Below, in pieces: positions 11,769 through 22,333 of a stretch of DNA of 64,000 bases (position 1 is the stretch's first letter; every line of letters begins with the position of its first letter). The DNA is from Paraconiothyrium sp. Pb-2020 (taxonomy: Eukaryota > Ascomycota > Dothideomycetes > Pleosporales > Didymosphaeriaceae): contig JAJUBI010000008.1 of NCBI GenBank assembly GCA_022419385.1, forward strand, positions 1,922,001 through 1,986,000. The letters run 5' to 3'. The notes under the pieces are model-generated. The model had not been told where the DNA came from, searched no databases, and worked only from the letters and a program-made list of their open reading frames with translations. The position numbers and the translations under genes are program-made.

Positions 11769-12549
11769 ATGGAGTCCCGTGATGCACCAGACAGACTTGC
11801 ACCCGCCACTGCCACTGCCACTGCCACGGCCCGCCCAGAGCGCAGCTCGATAGTCCCGCCCTATTGGCAGCGTCACGAGCGCAACGACAGCCGCCTGAGC
11901 TGCAACTCGGTAGAAGCCCGCACCCCCATCCGCCTCGAGGACCACACCGATGAAGGGTCGGAGCAGTGCAAGGCGCTCTGGGCCAAGCACGTAACCATCG
12001 ATGATTACGTCGTCGTCGGGAGCGGCACCACGCCTGCCCTGGGCGCCTATGTCGTCTGGAATATCACCGTCGACACGCTAAATGTGAGTGCAGTAGTTTC
12101 TGTCTGATGCATCTACTAACCCGCCCAGGGGAGTCCCATGAAGATCATCAAGAGGTGTGTTGATTTTTTCATATATATAATAATCATCGAAGCTAATCTG
12201 CAGATACTCCGACTTCGACGACCTGCGGCAGAAGCTGGTCCAGACGTTCCCCCACTTGGTGGGCTCGATACCGCCGTTGCCACCCAAATCCATAGTCTGT
12301 AGGTCATCCAACTCCGTGGCCACACATAGAGTCACCCCACTTGCCCCTTCCGGCCTCGTCCATATATTGATCCTCTGCAGCGCGCTTTCGCTCCAAGTTT
12401 CTGGAGAAGCGGAGAGTCGGCCTCGCACACTTTCTCAAGTACGTCCGTCTGCATCGCGCTAGCCTGCATCGCTCATTATTTTTAGCTGCATACTGCTTAA
12501 TCCCGAGTTCGCCGGCTCGCCCGTCCTCAAGGACTTTCTGTTTGAATAA
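11769..12549 (+). CDS. YPT35: PX-domain protein, YPT35-like
   Basis: Five exons: 11769-12083, 12129-12154, 12204-12298, 12381-12438 and 12486-12549 (exon 2 is only 26 nt). They splice to 185 residues with every phase matching. The first ~70 residues are low complexity with an Ala-Thr repeat. The rest is one Phox-homology domain: YVVWNITVDTLN, then the PI3P-binding signature KRYSDFDDLRQKL (R-Y-S-D/E-F), the proline stretch IPPLPPKS, RFRSKFLEKRRVGLAHFL, and a short C-terminal helix ending FLFE. PX domains of this kind bind phosphatidylinositol 3-phosphate on endosomes and vacuoles. In yeast, Ypt35 recruits Vps13 to these membranes. The size and the single domain fit that family; the exact orthology is inferred. 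Confidence 0.8.
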
Positions 12550-13209
12550 GAGTAACGTGGTCTTGTATATTCGGGTTCCTTTGCTTCATGTCTATGTTAC
12601 GGATATCCTTTCGTCTGCTTTCGTGCCGTCCCACGTTTCGAATGTGCGCTAGCGGCTTATGCGATTAGCGGCGTTGAGCATTTCTGGTGAGCTGATGGAG
12701 ACCACGAGCTCTTCAAATGCATCGTTGGGCAAGCTAGCTTGCATCTGGGCTCTTCACGTTGGGGTCGTTCTGGTCGTGCTGACCGCGGACGGCCGCTGCC
12801 TTCTTGTGCATACTTCCCATCACATGTTCATCATTCCAGCGCGGCAACATGTACATATCTTCTGGTTTACTAGCTGTTCTGCAGCGCTCTAGCGACTCTG
12901 TCTGGGGTGCACCCTGCCGAGCGAGGATTGGCTGCGATGCACCGTGGCGTCGTACCAGCGACAAAGGCCTCGGAAAATCTCGAGCTGCTTTCATATCGAT
13001 AATGCTCCCAAGCTCATACACGCGTCTGAAGCGGTTTGTTCTGCGCGGCCTGCCGCAATTGCAACGTGAAGCGTGAGGTCGCCATCCTACAGCTCGTTTT
13101 GAGCTCAGACGGCACCCCTAACGCGAGTGCCTTCACCCACGCCGCGCGCAACCTCAATGGCAGCGCCCAGTAGCTCGTGATCCCGTGCCGGTGACTATGC
13201 CCCAGCACC
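12550..13209. other. Intergenic, no gene recognised
   Basis: Region between the PX gene and the SAS4-like gene. The open frames at 12.66-13.08 kb carry no motif. It presumably contains the SAS4-like promoter. Confidence 0.45.
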
Positions 13210-14767
13210 ATGCTCAAGGCAATCAACACAATGGCCAACTTGATCCGGCCCGCTCAGGACCGCAGGACCACGAGGCACACCAGGTCGCGCTCCCCGCCGC
13301 CCGCTGAGGTCGCGAAACACGCCGCCATCCACCACCAGCCCCCAGCGCCTATCCTCACGCGCCGCCTGTCCAAGAACCCCGCGGAAGCCCCCAATGCATT
13401 CAATACCGCCCCGGCAAAGCAGACGTCGCCTGCCCGGCCGCGAAAACGGTCCATCGCCGAGGTGGACACGCCCGATGCGCGACCGCAGTCAAAGACCAAA
13501 CAAAGACGCTCCTACGACGACTTGTCTACCTGGGCAAACGACGCAACAAAGAAGCTACACGGCCATGTCGAAGACGTGCCCTCCGGCGCGTCGACGCCCA
13601 GGCCAGAAGACACCTCTTCCGCCATGGGCGACAAGAAGAGCTTGCGGAGCAAGAACCCCGTGCGGAAAGCCAGCGAGCTGGCCGACATCTTCGAGGACTA
13701 CGACCAGATCATCGCGAACTGGGAGGACGGGGAGAGCACGGAGAACAGTGCGTATGCAGTGGAAACAAAGGGCTAAGCTAACAGCCACAGGTGTCTCTAC
13801 CATAGGCAAAGATGATAAGATATCCGTCGTAGACGAGCCGCTCACGGCCGCCCAGCTCGACGAGTTCCGCGAAAACCTCAGCAGAAAGGCGGCAAAGGCG
13901 CGGGCTCAGACATCGCCCCCGAATCCCGCCCATACCTACACGAAGCGCGCCCCATTCGACTACACCCCGTACGCAAACGCGCTCCCCGCCACCGAAGACC
14001 CTCTCGCAGATACCATCTACACAAAAGTCCACAACCGACATGAAGGCGTGGAGCGCAAGTCGCGCAACCGCGAGCGGGACAACCTGCAATACAAAATGTC
14101 CAAAGCCTCGCCCGTCCTCGAAGAGCTCGAAGGCGCCGACTGGCACAAAGTCTTCGTAATCGACAAGTCCTCGCGCGACGCCTGGCTGCCAAAGCGCCAC
14201 TACTTCATCGCCGAGCTGCGCAACGCCATCGCAAAGCAAGACGCCCTACGCGACGTCGAGCTTTCAAAGCGGCGGCGCGAGAAAGAAAAGCGCAGACGCG
14301 AGGCGCAAAGCCCCTCCTCCTCCTCCTCCGAAGACGAGCGTATGCCACCCCCTCCCATCATTCAACGTGAATGCTAATGTGAGGCGTACATAGAACCTAA
14401 GAAACGCCCTCCCCGCGCTCAACCGACCACCCCCCCTCCCCACCACACCCCCGCCGCCCCCCTCGCCCCCACCCCTTCCTCACGCCCTACGTCCCCCCGA
14501 ACCCTTCAAATCCTTCTACCCCCGCGGCCAACGCCCTACCTCCCTATCCGGCAGACCAAGCAGCTCCTCCGCGCGCGCAACCCGCTCCACAGACGCGCCC
14601 CCCTTCGGCGTCGCGCTGCCCCCATCCTCACGCGCGTCGACGACGAGTATCTCATCCAAATGCTCAAAGACGACCAGCGATTTGAGCGCGAGGGGAAGCC
14701 GACGGAGGAGGATCTGCTCGAGGACGAGCGGAGCTTTGCGGGGTTTGGGTTGCCGGGGGGTTTGTGA
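13210..14767 (+). CDS. SAS4-like histone acetyltransferase complex subunit
   Basis: Exon 1 runs 13210-13747; a 43-nt intron (GTGCGT...CTAAC...ACAG) leads to exon 2 at 13791. The N-terminal half is basic and proline-rich and contains KASELADIFEDYDQIIANWED. The centre carries LTAAQLDEFRENLSRKAAKARA. The conserved SAS4-type block is ADWHKVFVIDK...WLPKRHYFIAEL, followed by a very basic helix. SAS4 partners the MYST acetyltransferase Sas2 in histone H4K16 acetylation. The frame meets TAA at 14375-14377, yet the same frame resumes and ends with DDEYLIQMLKDDQRFEREG and a stop at 14765-14767. A 27-nt GT...AG segment at 14366-14392 contains the stop and could be a very short intron. The C-rich linker at 14.4-14.65 kb is also uncertain in frame. 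Family assignment is moderate. Confidence 0.6.
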
Positions 14768-15199
14768 GTGTGGAGTTTTTGGCGGGGAATGAGCGTGGGC
14801 GACGGCGGCGGCTACGGGAGAGGAGGGGGAGTAAGGAGTGAAGGGGCGAGGGAGGTTGGGGGTGTACGATAGGGAAGTGTGGAGGACGCGGCTTTTTTGT
14901 AAGAGGATGAGAAGGATTGCGATGGGTGGCTAAGTGTAGCTGCTGTATTATATGTACTAGGTATGCACTGGAAGAAATTTACAGCAAGGAGAGATTCCAA
15001 TGCTCGACCGACGTTGATGGGGAATGGAATTGGAATGGCACACGATGAAACCCGCGATTGAATCCTCCTTTTGGCGATGATGACGTTCACCACTACGCAT
15101 GTATTCGCACTGCTAGGAGACGGGATGAGATGGTGGGAGGTATATAATCCCCCTCCCATCGCGCAGCACTTGTTCCTCACACTTCTACACCTCGGGTGT

Positions 15200-17960
15200 C
15201 TAAAATCTTCATAAGGCATGTTACATGCTGGCAGCGGGCTGGTGGGGACCAAAACGCCAATGAAAATGCCCCATGGGTTGGTCTGGGGGTGGAGGGGACT
15301 AAAAGCGCGAGTCAAGGATGTCCATGGGAGGAGGGTGGAGGACTGAAAAAAACATTCGAACACAACATGATGGGAGGACTGTGGGCGGGGACTAAAACCG
15401 AACCAGATCAGTTTTGATGGGAGGTGGGTTGGTGGGGACTAAAACCGCGTGCAAAGAATGTGATGGGAGGTGGGTGGGTGGAAGACTAGAAGCATCCGAC
15501 CTCGACAAAATGGGAGGACGGCGCTGGGTGGAGGACTAAAATAAGAATCAGACAAGGCTAAGGCATGGGAGGTGGGTGGGTGGAGGGGACTAAAAACCTC
15601 AACCAAGCAATGCCATGGGAGGAGGTGGAGGACTAAAGCTTTCTCCACCATACTCCATGGGAAGTCGGTGCTGAAGAACGAACAAGTGAACGCGATGGGG
15701 GAGGACGGCGGGTGGAAGGGACTCAACCAAAGTCCAAACCGACATGCCCTACGCTGGGAGTGGAAGGGTGGGGACTAAAAGCCACCGACAAGTCTGCAAT
15801 GGGAGGACGGCGGGTGGGGACTGAATTCGCGACGACAGCTGTCCATGGGTGGTTGCCTGGAGACTAAAAAGATGTCCAAAATCTGCGATGGGAGTGGAAG
15901 GGTGGGAACTTAAGAAATCGGAGAATCGCCCCATGGGAGTGCGGCGGGTGGAGGAGACTAAACCTACCTCTACGATGTGTTATGCTGGCAGTGAAAGGCT
16001 GGGGACCCCAAATGAATAGCGAAGACGGCGATGGGAGGTCGGCGCTGGGTTGGGGACTGATTCGCTTCCCAAGCCCCACGATGGGAGGCGGTTGCGTGGG
16101 GACTAGAAGAGGTAGAATAAGAAAACAATGAGGCGGTCTGGAGGTGGAGGAGACTACAAACCCAGAACATACTTTTATGCGAGGTTAGCGCTAAAAGACC
16201 CCATCAACGAAATAATGGGAGGTGAGTGAGTGGGGACTAAAAGCACGAAACGGAAGCTGGTATGGAAGGTTGGCGTCAAAGTTCTTCACAAGAGAGATTT
16301 AGGGGGGGGTGGAAGAGTGGGGACTAAAAACTCAAGCAACATGTTGAAGGGAGGTTGCCGCCGAAATCACTACAGAATCGAGCGATGGGGAAGTGGAAGC
16401 GTGTGCCGACTGAAATTGACCGAGAGGATCTGATGGGAGGTTGGCGACAAAGTGTGGAAGAGTAAGATACATGGGGGCAGAGGGGGCGGTTGCGGGACCA
16501 ACACATTAAGCAGGAAGCCGTGATGGAGTCTGGCCCTTTGTAAAGCACATCCTATGCAATCGCATAGGGGAGTGGGGGCGTTTCTTTGCACCTGAACAAA
16601 AATCAATAGCAAGATGTCTGATGGGAAGTTGACGCTTTGAACTGACTTCCAGGTTGATGACATAGAGAAATAAAAGGGTGTTGGGTACGAAAAATATCCA
16701 GCAACAATGATCACATGGTGAGGTGGAGGAGGGTGTTCAGAAGGACGTGAAAACCATGAATATGGCCTGCAAAACCATTGGAGAGGCGTGCACATGTGCA
16801 AAAACCGTACTCATAACATCTCATGCGGTGGAAGAAAGGCGTTCGAAAAAGGGTGGAAGAACGACCTCGTGTGGTGACAGGTGGGCTTCTCCAAAAAGGA
16901 CACGCAGAGCAATTCATGTTGTGGAAGGAGGCCGTTCAACAAGATAAAGATAAGAGAGATCATATTGAAGGCAGGTGGACTTGTCCAAAATCAGGAACAC
17001 CACACACCATGCGAAGGAAGGGGACGGCGGTCAAATTACCCTTGCAGAAAGATCCTGATGGAGGCGTGTACCTTTCCAAAAACGAAGCTCGCAGCACACA
17101 GAGTGATGGTGGAGAGGTGGAGCCTGTTCAAGAAACTTGCTGAAATCCAACCATGTGGTGACGAGTAGATTTACTTGTCTGAAACACGGATATGCAAGCT
17201 CATATGGGTTGGACGGAGTTTGTACCGAAGACGACAATACTATGAAGCGCCAGATCATGTGGTGACGGGTGGACTTGTCTAAAGAGAAACCCGATTTTGA
17301 AGTCGGGTGGAGGGGATCTGAGCTGATCGCAGCTACGAAAAGACGGATCAAGCAAAATTATGTGCGGAGTGGGAGTTGGTGCAAAGATTTTTCACCGATG
17401 CGATATGGGACAGGTGTGGAGTTGTCCGAAACAAATGATGCAAAGAACCATGGGCTGGAGGGAATTTGTGCTGGCGCCGAGTTATGAAGTTTCACTTCTT
17501 GGATGACATGTGCTGGAAGGTAAGGTGCTCAAACAGAATTGGAGGATGACCATGGGAGAGCTGGTGGGTATTCACAAGACCTACAACAGGGATATATGGC
17601 GGAGGAGTTTGTCCTCGCGATGACTACCAAAAGAAAGCTTCGATCGAGCTTATGCGTGGAGTTGGAGACAGTCCAAAGAAAGAGGAGGAACAGTGGATGA
17701 TGCAAACAAAGACGTCTTCGAATGCATGGATTGGGAAGGGCCTGGACAGGCGACGACAGTAACTGGCAAAACGCAAGCCGTGGAGGCTATGCCGTGGAGG
17801 TTGAGCCTGCTCAAAGCATCATCGCAATCATGAAATGGGGGAGACGGCTGGTGTTGGAAATGCACGCAAATTTGAACAGTGGACTCGAACGGATATAAGG
17901 TGGCAAGGACAATAGAACCATCTTGCTAGTGTGGAGAACTCCAGAAATGTTGATCGGCAT
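15200..17960 (+). repeat. ~48-bp tandem minisatellite reaching the NLR gene
   Basis: The unit is roughly GATGGGAGGTGGGTGGGTGG, then GGACTAAAA, then about 20 variable bases. The GGACTAAAA box falls at about 15298, 15342, 15391, 15438, 15485, 15535, 15589 and 15632, and continues to about 16323. From about 16.4 kb the unit drifts to a form like GTGGTGACGGGTGGACTTGTCCAAAA while keeping a 46-50-bp step (for example 17066, 17114, 17164, 17213, 17364, 17411, 17458). The last recognisable unit, GTGTGGAGAACTCCAGAAATG, lies at 17930-17950 inside the NLR open frame; compare GTGTGGAGTTGTCCGAAACA near 17414. About 55 copies. The G-rich strand is the plus strand. No frame stays open through the array. Confidence 0.85.
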
Positions 17961-20900
17961 AGGAGAATAGACTCAGGAGATGGCGCATCATCCAAAGCAA
18001 CCCCATTTTCTCTCGCTGCAAGCCTGAAGTTGGAAACGCTGGATGAGACAATTCAAGTGGATTTACCGTCCCTCTTCAGCACACGTAAAAATACTAACGG
18101 TCAGAATATGGATCCGAGAAGAATGTTGATTATAGGTCATGCAGGCATTGGGAAGAGTACCTTACGCAAGAAGATGGTTCACGATTTCTCACGAGAATCC
18201 GAAGATTTCCGTCAATGGAACGGTCCATTTGATCGATTCCTATGGATACCTCTACGGAGACTGAAAGATTTGCCTGAAAAGCACTGTGGCGTCGACAAAT
18301 TGTTCTTACGGCTATTCTTTGCTGGAAAGCAGCCTGCAGAGGTTCGTAAAAGCTTCGCTAAGCATTTGGCACTTGCTCTCGATAGGAAAAGAATGCTGTT
18401 CATTCTCAATGGCTGGGATGAAATTGCTCAAGAGTTTTTGGGAGAAGTTCATGATAACTCTGGCATCCTCCGGTTCCTCTCCGAACAAGCAAATGTTATT
18501 GTCACGTCTCGGCCTTTGGTACCACTTCCAAAGAATATAAAACCTTTCGATATCGAACTAGAGACCGTTGGATTCTATCCAGAACAGGTGCAAGCATACT
18601 TGCAATCTACTTTTCGGACGTCCAGAGATGGTGACAGCATGGATTTCAAGGGTAAAGATCAAGCCTCCAAGATCCAGGCATACTTCCAAGCACATCAGCT
18701 GATTCAAGGTCTTGTGCGCATTCCCATCCAGCTAGACGCACTCTGCTATACATGGGGGAACTTCACAAGGAACGGTAGTCCAAAAACCATGACAGCGGTC
18801 TACCAAGCGATTGAGTTGAGTTTATGGAAGAAGGACATTGTACGACTAAAAAGGCAGGCTGGAGAGGGATCGTCAGTCTATGTGACAAGGGCCAACATCG
18901 ACCACCTCGAATTGGAACAGATCGAATCTGCCATCGGGAGCGAGATGTTGTTCCTTGAGAGCGTTGCGTTCGCTGGCCTCTATAATGATCTGATCGATTT
19001 TCGACTCAGGCATTGGACAGCGATACATGAGTCGTTCAAGGTACCCAAAGAAGCTCTCTCCTGGGTAACGACGCTTCCACACCTCTCTTTCCTGCGAACC
19101 CCAGACGCATTTTCGGATGAACAGAACACAACTTATCACTTTATACATCCGATGTTCCAAGAATACTTTGCAGCACGCTATTTTGTTCGGCAGTGGAGAG
19201 ATGGAGAGCCTATTCGCGGCCTACGACTTGATACAAGAAAGACAAGGGAACTGAATCCTATCGTTTTCCTTCACGAGCGAAAGTATGATCCTCGATTTGG
19301 CATCTTCTGGCGCTTTGTAGCAGGGTTGCTCAACTCCGAAGGCGATCTGCTCAATTTCTTTCAGGCCATTGGGGAAGAGCCGCGCGATCTTCTGGGCCCT
19401 ACGCATCAGCGTTTGGTCATGCACTGCTTAAGCGAGGTCGAGAGCAAGGGGACATCATTTGCAAAATACCAAGAGAAGCTCGAAATCCACTTAGCACATT
19501 GGCTGTTGTACGAATGCGATCGGACAAATACATGCCACCTGGCCCGCGAGATGGAGTGTTCAGAGCAAGTTCTGAAGTATGCTTTGAACGCTGCATCAGA
19601 AGACGCAAAAGACATTCTTCTGAACAACATTTTCAAGCGAGCCATCATCCCAGAGACTATCGCAGACCTCGCGGTGTCTTGCTTGCAGGAAGAAACATCT
19701 GATGGCGTGTGTATAGCCATCATGGACCTCATAGAGTCTCATAAGATTAGCTTGACCAAGGGGCTACTAGACTGTATCATAAAATCTCTCGAATCTGCAA
19801 GCTATGGCGTGCGATCATCTGCGAGTCGAGTGCTCCGGCGCCAGAGCGGTCTTACCAGTGAGACGCTGCAGCGAATCATAGTATTGCTCGGCGATGCAAA
19901 CAAGGATGTCCGAACGGCAGCAATTGAGGCGCTGCAAGGCCAGGTCAACCTCTCCGATCAGGTGATCCAGTCGATTGCAATGTCGATTGAAGGTACAGAT
20001 GGATATGTCCTTACGATCGCAGTTCAGGTACTGAGAGCTCATGGTAAGCTCGATAAGAAGACTTTGCGGTCTATCACGGAAAGACTTCAAGATTCAGATG
20101 AGCTCCTTGTATGCGGAGCGATTCGCGCACTAGAAGACCAGGACAACCTACCTGTGGAGACACTGCGAGCGATTGCGGCGTTACTCCAATACGAAGGATA
20201 TGACCTCGTCCAAGATCTAGCTCTTAAGGCGCTGGAGAAACAGCAAAATCTTGCTGATGATATCGTGGAAGCGATTGCTGATAGACTCAAAGATGAAGAT
20301 TCGGGTGTTTTCAAAGAAGCAATCGAAGTATTACAGGCCCACGGTAAGCTTGATGACAAGATGCTTGATGCTATTGCAACACGTATCGAGGACACAGATG
20401 AAGATATTCATAAGATAGCATCAAGGGCGCTAGAAGGCCGAAGCAATCTCAGCACAAACACACAGCGAGCTATGGTAGCGTGTCTGAAGAATGAAAACAA
20501 GGACATAAGGAAAGAGGCAATCAAGGTGCTACAAGGCCACAGCGATCTTGATACTGAGGTGATACGAGACATTGCAAACCTGCTTGCTGTAGAGAAAAAA
20601 TGGGAGATCCGGCGGACAGCCATAATGACGCTACAAGACCAGAGCAGTCTCGGTCTCGAAATAATAGAGACAATCTCAGCTTGTCTTGACGACACCGACA
20701 GAGACGTCCAAGAGGCAGCAGCCGAGTGTCTTGTAAAACATGCCACACTGTCATCAGGTTTACTCGATCTTCCAGGTCGTCTACTGCCTCTCTACAAAAA
20801 CATGCTACGAGAGAGCTTCAGCAACCATGTATACTGGTGCGCAGCTAAGGAGAATTTGCTTAGCATCGGCCTCGAGCAGAACGTCTTAAAAAGTTCGCAG

Positions 20901-20987
20901 AGTTTCCAGTCCCAGCTCCAGGGAGTACGGAACGACCTCCGTGTTCCGATACTAGATAAGACTTCCCTCGATTCGGACAGCCGTTAA
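17931..20987 (+). CDS. NACHT-HEAT NLR-type protein, N-terminus likely truncated
   Basis: An uninterrupted frame of 1018 codons. The NACHT NTPase has a Walker A GHAGIGKST (69-77), a Walker B-like MLFILNGWDE (155-164) with Asn where Asp is usual, a sensor strand NVIVTSRP (~188), and the family's closing helix FIHPMFQEYFAARYF. From about residue 590 to 960 there are about ten helical repeats of ~33 residues (for example ALEGRSNLSTNTQRAMVACL and VLQGHSDLDTEVIRDIANLL), i.e. HEAT-type. Fungal NLRs act in non-self recognition and regulated cell death. The only ATG before the P-loop is at 18108; the frame opens with GTG, and its first ~10 codons belong to the adjoining minisatellite. No N-terminal effector domain (HET, HeLo, Goodbye or similar) is present. 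It is either a truncated gene or has an unseen upstream exon. Confidence 0.85.
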   Translation: MENSRNVDRHRRIDSGDGASSKATPFSLAASLKLETLDETIQVDLPSLFSTRKNTNGQNMDPRRMLIIGHAGIGKSTLRKKMVHDFSRESEDFRQWNGPFDRFLWIPLRRLKDLPEKHCGVDKLFLRLFFAGKQPAEVRKSFAKHLALALDRKRMLFILNGWDEIAQEFLGEVHDNSGILRFLSEQANVIVTSRPLVPLPKNIKPFDIELETVGFYPEQVQAYLQSTFRTSRDGDSMDFKGKDQASKIQAYFQAHQLIQGLVRIPIQLDALCYTWGNFTRNGSPKTMTAVYQAIELSLWKKDIVRLKRQAGEGSSVYVTRANIDHLELEQIESAIGSEMLFLESVAFAGLYNDLIDFRLRHWTAIHESFKVPKEALSWVTTLPHLSFLRTPDAFSDEQNTTYHFIHPMFQEYFAARYFVRQWRDGEPIRGLRLDTRKTRELNPIVFLHERKYDPRFGIFWRFVAGLLNSEGDLLNFFQAIGEEPRDLLGPTHQRLVMHCLSEVESKGTSFAKYQEKLEIHLAHWLLYECDRTNTCHLAREMECSEQVLKYALNAASEDAKDILLNNIFKRAIIPETIADLAVSCLQEETSDGVCIAIMDLIESHKISLTKGLLDCIIKSLESASYGVRSSASRVLRRQSGLTSETLQRIIVLLGDANKDVRTAAIEALQGQVNLSDQVIQSIAMSIEGTDGYVLTIAVQVLRAHGKLDKKTLRSITERLQDSDELLVCGAIRALEDQDNLPVETLRAIAALLQYEGYDLVQDLALKALEKQQNLADDIVEAIADRLKDEDSGVFKEAIEVLQAHGKLDDKMLDAIATRIEDTDEDIHKIASRALEGRSNLSTNTQRAMVACLKNENKDIRKEAIKVLQGHSDLDTEVIRDIANLLAVEKKWEIRRTAIMTLQDQSSLGLEIIETISACLDDTDRDVQEAAAECLVKHATLSSGLLDLPGRLLPLYKNMLRESFSNHVYWCAAKENLLSIGLEQNVLKSSQSFQSQLQGVRNDLRVPILDKTSLDSDSR

Positions 20988-21440
20988 GTTCACAGCCTGC
21001 CGGACAAACGCCCGCTCCCGTTCCCGGTCGGCAGCCCTCCCAACCGCGCTGCCGGCGCTGCCTCCCTCTCTGCGAGTAGTGTTGCCGGCCCCTAACCCTA
21101 CTGCCCCTAGGCTGGCCTTGCCTGCCCCCAAAGCTAAGCCGACGGAAGCGAAGCGAGCCGCTACTCTTAATGCTACCGCCCGCCTCCGCTCCCTACCCCT
21201 ACGCACAGGAATGTAAGCCAACTGTCTGCTACTTGGCCAGCTACAAGGTCCTCATCTGCAGGCAGCATGCCGTAGGCCTCGAGAACGTGGCCTACCTTCT
21301 TGCCGAATACGCTCGAACGACATCTGCCACGTCGCCAATACCGAATTTGACCCGTTGTTACGCCGAAGGTCGCCCACGTCGTAGTGCGGTAGGCTCAGCG
21401 TTTCCTGTCGCTCGCCCTGACCTCGCCTAGGTAGTCTGCT
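20988..21440. pseudogene. GC-rich degenerate coding relic
   Basis: About 450 bp of GC-rich sequence between AT-richer flanks. On the plus strand, 21170-21430 reads Y-x-x-x-YKVLICRQHAVGLENVAYLL, which resembles the C..H finger (YKVLIC..H....L..HL) of proteins found in telomere-associated and mobile-element genes of fungi. The second His position is lost. The preceding Ala/Pro/Arg-rich stretch has stops in this frame. I see no intact gene or terminal repeats. It could be the remains of a mobile-element protein; low certainty. Confidence 0.3.
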
Positions 21441-21592
21441 ACCTTACTGCCATGCGCGCTTGTCAGTTGATGTAGGCATCACGACCCATGCTAGATTATC
21501 GGGCCGGTCGACGAAGTCTCGATCTGGGGCCAACGGAACGTTGGAAAATGATTGGTCTATAAGCTACGATTAGCCACAGGGACTGCGGGTCA

Positions 21593-22065
21593 TCAGCAGG
21601 CGCAGTTACCTTGTATCGGCGGATGGCCGCTTGAATCTTGACTTATTTCTTTCTGAAGCCGAGCAAACGCCTTCTTCTGACCTTCACCATATATGAGTGG
21701 AATGTGTACGTTGAATATGCCACGCTTAGCCGCCCAAGACATACGCTCATCAATACTGAGCTGTGATAGAGGTCTTCCATGCAAAACTTCCACGCTGATG
21801 CTTGTGATTTCGTGGATCTCTTTCAACAGCGAATGTTCATCGCCAAGCCGATGGCCCTCCTCAGAGTAGAACTCGACAGATTCTGGAGCAATAAGCTCCT
21901 GCAGCGTCCAGTCTCACGTAAACCATTGGCTTTTCTTGAAGGTGAAGGTCGTAAAGTCAGACAGATACATATAATATCGAGCGGAATCGCGATACCATGC
22001 CAACATCGAGTTAATTGCCTCCGAAAGTTCAGCGCTTAACTTCTCAATGCAGCACGTGTAATATA
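21593..22065 (-). pseudogene. HET-domain gene remnant
   Basis: Reading the minus strand from about 22055 gives, in order, the HET-domain landmarks TCCIEKLSAELSEAINSM, LAWYRDSARYYMYLSD, FKKSQWFT-stop-DWTLQELIAPESVEFYS, LGDEHSLLKEIHEITSISVEVL, PLSQLSIDERMSWAAKR, and GIFNVHIPLIYGEGQKKAFARLQKEIS. HET domains drive vegetative incompatibility and cell death. Damage visible: a TGA where Arg is expected (FTRGWTLQEL in the family), a shortened segment after YLSD, and loss of the usual ...EDKAYCLL stretch between AAKR and GIF. No intact start is found upstream. The TGA fits a C-to-T change. This is a fragment, not a working gene. Confidence 0.8.
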
Positions 22066-22333
22066 ATCTATTTTAATCACACGAACGTCTCACATATTTT
22101 TATCATGACAATTAATATGCTTTTGGAGCGGTGTTGAAGCTTATCACGCTTTCGGCTTAGCCAACCACACTGCATAATTGTGGTTGTGGCTCAGCTGTCA
22201 CACTTCAATGAATCCCGGCGTCTCGCTTTGACGGTTGCCTAATTCTCGCCACGTTATAAACACTGACATCAGAGTACCTGCTTTCATGCTACATTTGTGA
22301 CTACCAACACGCTGACTTTGGACGCCATGCACA

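Noticed and set aside
15200..17930. A repetitive protein encoded by the 48-bp units (16 codons each)
   Set aside because: Step length varies from about 44 to 58 bp and every frame is closed after a few units.
4600..17960. CRISPR-like arrays
   Set aside because: The repeats are long, degenerate and contiguous without unique spacers, and the DNA is fungal.
20952..21221. Minus-strand Ala/Arg-rich frame overlapping the NLR 3' end
   Set aside because: A GC-rich shadow of the plus-strand relic; composition is purely Ala/Gly/Arg.
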